Under the pieces are notes generated by a model that did not search any database, was not told where the DNA came from, and was given only the letters and a program-made list of their open reading frames with translations. The position numbers and the translations under genes were made by a program. A DNA stretch of 64,000 nucleotides, taken from the NCBI GenBank assembly GCA_000227525.2, contig AGIG01000007.1, positions 1-64,000 of the forward strand, read 5' to 3'. Every line of letters starts with the position of its first letter. Position 1 is the first letter of the stretch. Source of the stretch: a gamma proteobacterium HIMB30 (lineage in GTDB: Bacteria; Pseudomonadota; Gammaproteobacteria; Pseudomonadales; Litorivicinaceae). Shown piece by piece: positions 62,178 through 64,000 of this stretch.

Positions 62178-62590
62178 GTTTGAGATTCTCCGGCTTCAAG
62201 TGCTTTTTTCGATTGCCGGATACGTAATCCGACGAAAATACCACCAAGGATCAACAGAACAGCCGGCCCAAACCAGAGGATCAGCGTGTGTTTGTCGAGC
62301 GGTGGGTTATAGAGCACATAGCGCCCATATCGCGCCACCATGAACTCTTTAATCTCGTCATCAGTTGCGCCATCCTTTAGCATCCGATAGACCTCAGCCC
62401 TCAGATCTCCCGAAATCTCAGCATCAGAGTCTCCAATCGCCTGGTTTTGGCACTTCGGACAACGGAGTTCATAACCAAGTTGACGGAATCGAGCTTCTTG
62501 CTCTGGCGAGTCAAATTGGTAAGTCTCAATGGCCGCGTGAAGGCACAACGACACGCTCAACAGGCAGGCGATCAAGATGCTTTTGTTCAT
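62174..62590 (-). CDS. ccmH: Cytochrome c biogenesis protein CcmH (CycL)
   Basis: 138 residues: signal peptide (ends LHAA), the thiol motif LRCPKCQNQ with Cys44 and Cys47, a three-helix domain, and one C-terminal TM helix. It reduces the heme-binding cysteines of apocytochrome c. The 4-nt overlaps on both sides mark a tight operon. Confidence 0.95.
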   Translation of the reverse strand: MNKSILIACLLSVSLCLHAAIETYQFDSPEQEARFRQLGYELRCPKCQNQAIGDSDAEISGDLRAEVYRMLKDGATDDEIKEFMVARYGRYVLYNPPLDKHTLILWFGPAVLLILGGIFVGLRIRQSKKALEAGESQT

Positions 62591-63105
62591 TGAATCGTCT
62601 CAAGAACGGGTTGAATTTTTTTCGCATAGACACGGTCGTTGACTTCACCCTGAATGCGCAAATGAATCACGCCGTTTGAATCCACCAAAAATGTCTCTGG
62701 CGCACCAGCAACACCCAAATCCAAACCAAGTCGCCCGGTCGGATCAAAGATTTGTAGCGCATAAGGATCACCTAATTTGGCAAGCCAATTTTTTGCAGCT
62801 GTTTCTGTGTCCTTATAGTTGAGTCCGACAACTGGCATCTGCTTTGATAACTGAGTCAGATACGGATGTTCAACTTGGCAAGTGATACACCAACTTGCCC
62901 ACACATTGAGCAGAAATGGTTGTCTCGGTAATTGCTCACGAGTCAAGCGCTCACCCGTCATCAAGTCGGTTAACTCAAATACCGGGACTGGTTGCCCAAT
63001 GAGCGCGGAGGGCTGTTCATTCGGATCTAAGGAAAGTCCTTTAAAAAAGAATCCCACGAGGATCGCAAAGATACCGAGTGGTAACCAGACCATCAAACGA
63101 TTCAT
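62587..63105 (-). CDS. ccmG: Thiol:disulfide interchange protein CcmG (DsbE)
   Basis: 172 residues. N-terminal membrane anchor (about 4-24), then a periplasmic thioredoxin fold with WCITC (Cys73, Cys76). It gives electrons to apocytochrome c or CcmH during cytochrome c maturation. The ATG overlaps the ccmF stop by 4 nt. Confidence 0.95.
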   Translation of the reverse strand: MNRLMVWLPLGIFAILVGFFFKGLSLDPNEQPSALIGQPVPVFELTDLMTGERLTREQLPRQPFLLNVWASWCITCQVEHPYLTQLSKQMPVVGLNYKDTETAAKNWLAKLGDPYALQIFDPTGRLGLDLGVAGAPETFLVDSNGVIHLRIQGEVNDRVYAKKIQPVLETIQ

Positions 63106-64000
63106 GCAGGCACTTCCTCACCACTGGCCTCACCTTTTTTCACTTCGAATTTTTGGCGGTATCTCCGATCGGTAATTGAGATAAATCCGCCAAGTCCCAT
63201 TAAAAATGCACCTGCCCAGATCCAGTCGACGAAGGGTTTGACCGATAGACGGACCGCCCAATCGCCATCTCCAAGCGGCTCACCCATCGCAATATACAGG
63301 TCGCGTGTCAGTCCCGAATCAATCGATGCCTCGGTCATCACCATGCCCGATGCGTTATAGCGCCGCTTCTGCGGAGTCACTGTTTTGAACAACTGATCAT
63401 CTTCATAAATCTCAAATGTTGCTTGATCTGCGACATAATTCGGTCCGTTGATTACGGCGAGATCCGTCATCCGAACATCATAATTGCCAAGCCGTTGAGC
63501 GTCGCCAACACCCATTCTCAAATCACGGTGTTCCGTATGATTTTCGACCATCACTACGCCGAGGATCATCACCGCCAGACCAAAATGTGCGAACCACATT
63601 CCAATCATGCCTTTCTCGACACGAGCGAGAGTGGTCGCTAGCCCACCATACAGTCCAACTTTCTTCTGAAAATCAACGACAGTGGCGATTGCGAGCCACA
63701 GCGCCAGAGTGACACCAATCGCTGTACCAATTGAATAACTACCAGCCAACAGGCTCGGCCAACCCAAACCCACAAGCACGCTAACGATCAACGTGACGAT
63801 CAAAGGGCGGTACAACTTCGGATCATCGGATTTCCGCCACTTTGCAAGCGGTCCAAATGCCATTCCACTGACCAAAATCGCTGTGAGTGGAACGAATACG
63901 GCGTTAAAGAACGGTGGTCCGACTGACACTTTTCCACCACCAACCGCATCAACTAAAAGAGGATATAGCGTACCCAAAAGAACACTGACTGCCATCACGG
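63102..64000 (-). CDS. ccmF: Heme lyase CcmF, C-terminal part (truncated by window edge)
   Basis: About 299 C-terminal residues of an expected 650; the frame stays open at the window end. Visible are several TM helices, the periplasmic domain between the last two (AVINGPNYVADQATFEIYED, KRRYNASGMVMTEASID) and the final TM helix DWIWAGAFLMGLGGFIS. CcmF joins heme to apocytochrome c. Upstream ccm genes lie outside the window. Confidence 0.94.
   Translation of the reverse strand, partial: VMAVSVLLGTLYPLLVDAVGGGKVSVGPPFFNAVFVPLTAILVSGMAFGPLAKWRKSDDPKLYRPLIVTLIVSVLVGLGWPSLLAGSYSIGTAIGVTLALWLAIATVVDFQKKVGLYGGLATTLARVEKGMIGMWFAHFGLAVMILGVVMVENHTEHRDLRMGVGDAQRLGNYDVRMTDLAVINGPNYVADQATFEIYEDDQLFKTVTPQKRRYNASGMVMTEASIDSGLTRDLYIAMGEPLGDGDWAVRLSVKPFVDWIWAGAFLMGLGGFISITDRRYRQKFEVKKGEASGEEVPA

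Overview
The window is a gene-dense stretch of a bacterial chromosome. It carries 61 protein genes and three tRNA genes, and no gap longer than about 300 bp lacks a gene or RNA. The gene content (gyrA-serC-pheA-tyrA/aroA-cmk-rpsA-ihfB, thrS-infC-rpmI-rplT-pheST-ihfA-merR, smc-zipA-ligA, lexA and topA close together, LexA with a TACTG-N10-CAGTA operator, CcmFGHI, MnmC, EpmC, ZipA) points to a gammaproteobacterium. The synteny resembles Pseudomonadales/Oceanospirillales rather than enterics. PHA genes, acetoacetyl-CoA synthetase and an SSF-linked hybrid kinase suggest a free-living heterotroph that stores polyhydroxybutyrate. The genus-level identity is not determined.

Layout. Position 1-3241 is the 3' part of a symporter-hybrid histidine kinase. 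Position 3198-5641 holds grxD, argF, SOS-regulated lexA and a small hypothetical, followed by topA (to 8205). Position 8345-10551 holds an anchored hypothetical divergent from epmC, a DUF3080-type lipoprotein and tusA. Position 10603-15739 is the PHB module: phaB, phaC, phasin and aacS. Position 15696-19507 holds a von Willebrand protein, a 64-residue membrane protein, a PPP-type phosphatase and a metallo-beta-lactamase-fold hydrolase. Position 19534-21174 holds a cold-shock gene, a methyltransferase-like membrane protein, tRNA-Pro, merR and ihfA. Position 21180-27747 is the translation operon (thrS, infC, rpmI, rplT, pheS, pheT). Position 27802-33606 holds tRNA-Val, a nucleotide-sugar epimerase, a TDT transporter, uvrB, a HupE pair, tRNA-Asn and a ComEA-like protein. 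Position 33673-44426 is a long supra-operon from gyrA to pyrF. Position 44577-53380 holds ubiG-yciK, rluB-scpB-scpA-trpS, yciO, and yciB-SH3-mnmC. Position 53373-60568 holds a lytic-transglycosylase-like lipoprotein, ligA, zipA and smc. Position 60602-64000 holds a GntR regulator and ccmI-H-G-F; ccmF runs off the window.

How the parts work together. Many adjacent genes overlap by 4 nt (ATGA/GTGA) or sit within a few bases, so most of the right two thirds is probably a few long minus-strand transcripts with translational coupling. The PHB module can draw acetoacetyl-CoA from acetoacetate (AacS), reduce it (PhaB), polymerise it (PhaC) and coat the granule (phasin). A thiolase and a PhaR regulator are not in the window.

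I found no CRISPR array, prophage, insertion sequence, toxin-antitoxin or defence island, and nothing that is clearly an undescribed multi-gene system. The most interesting signals are: related palindromes in front of the PHA genes; an AUC start for infC; a LexA operator that touches the lexA start codon; a Cys4 iron-sulfur-type motif in TrpRS; a VWA / small membrane protein / phosphatase cluster of unknown function; divergent genes whose start codons overlap; and a perfect inverted repeat in the rpsA leader.
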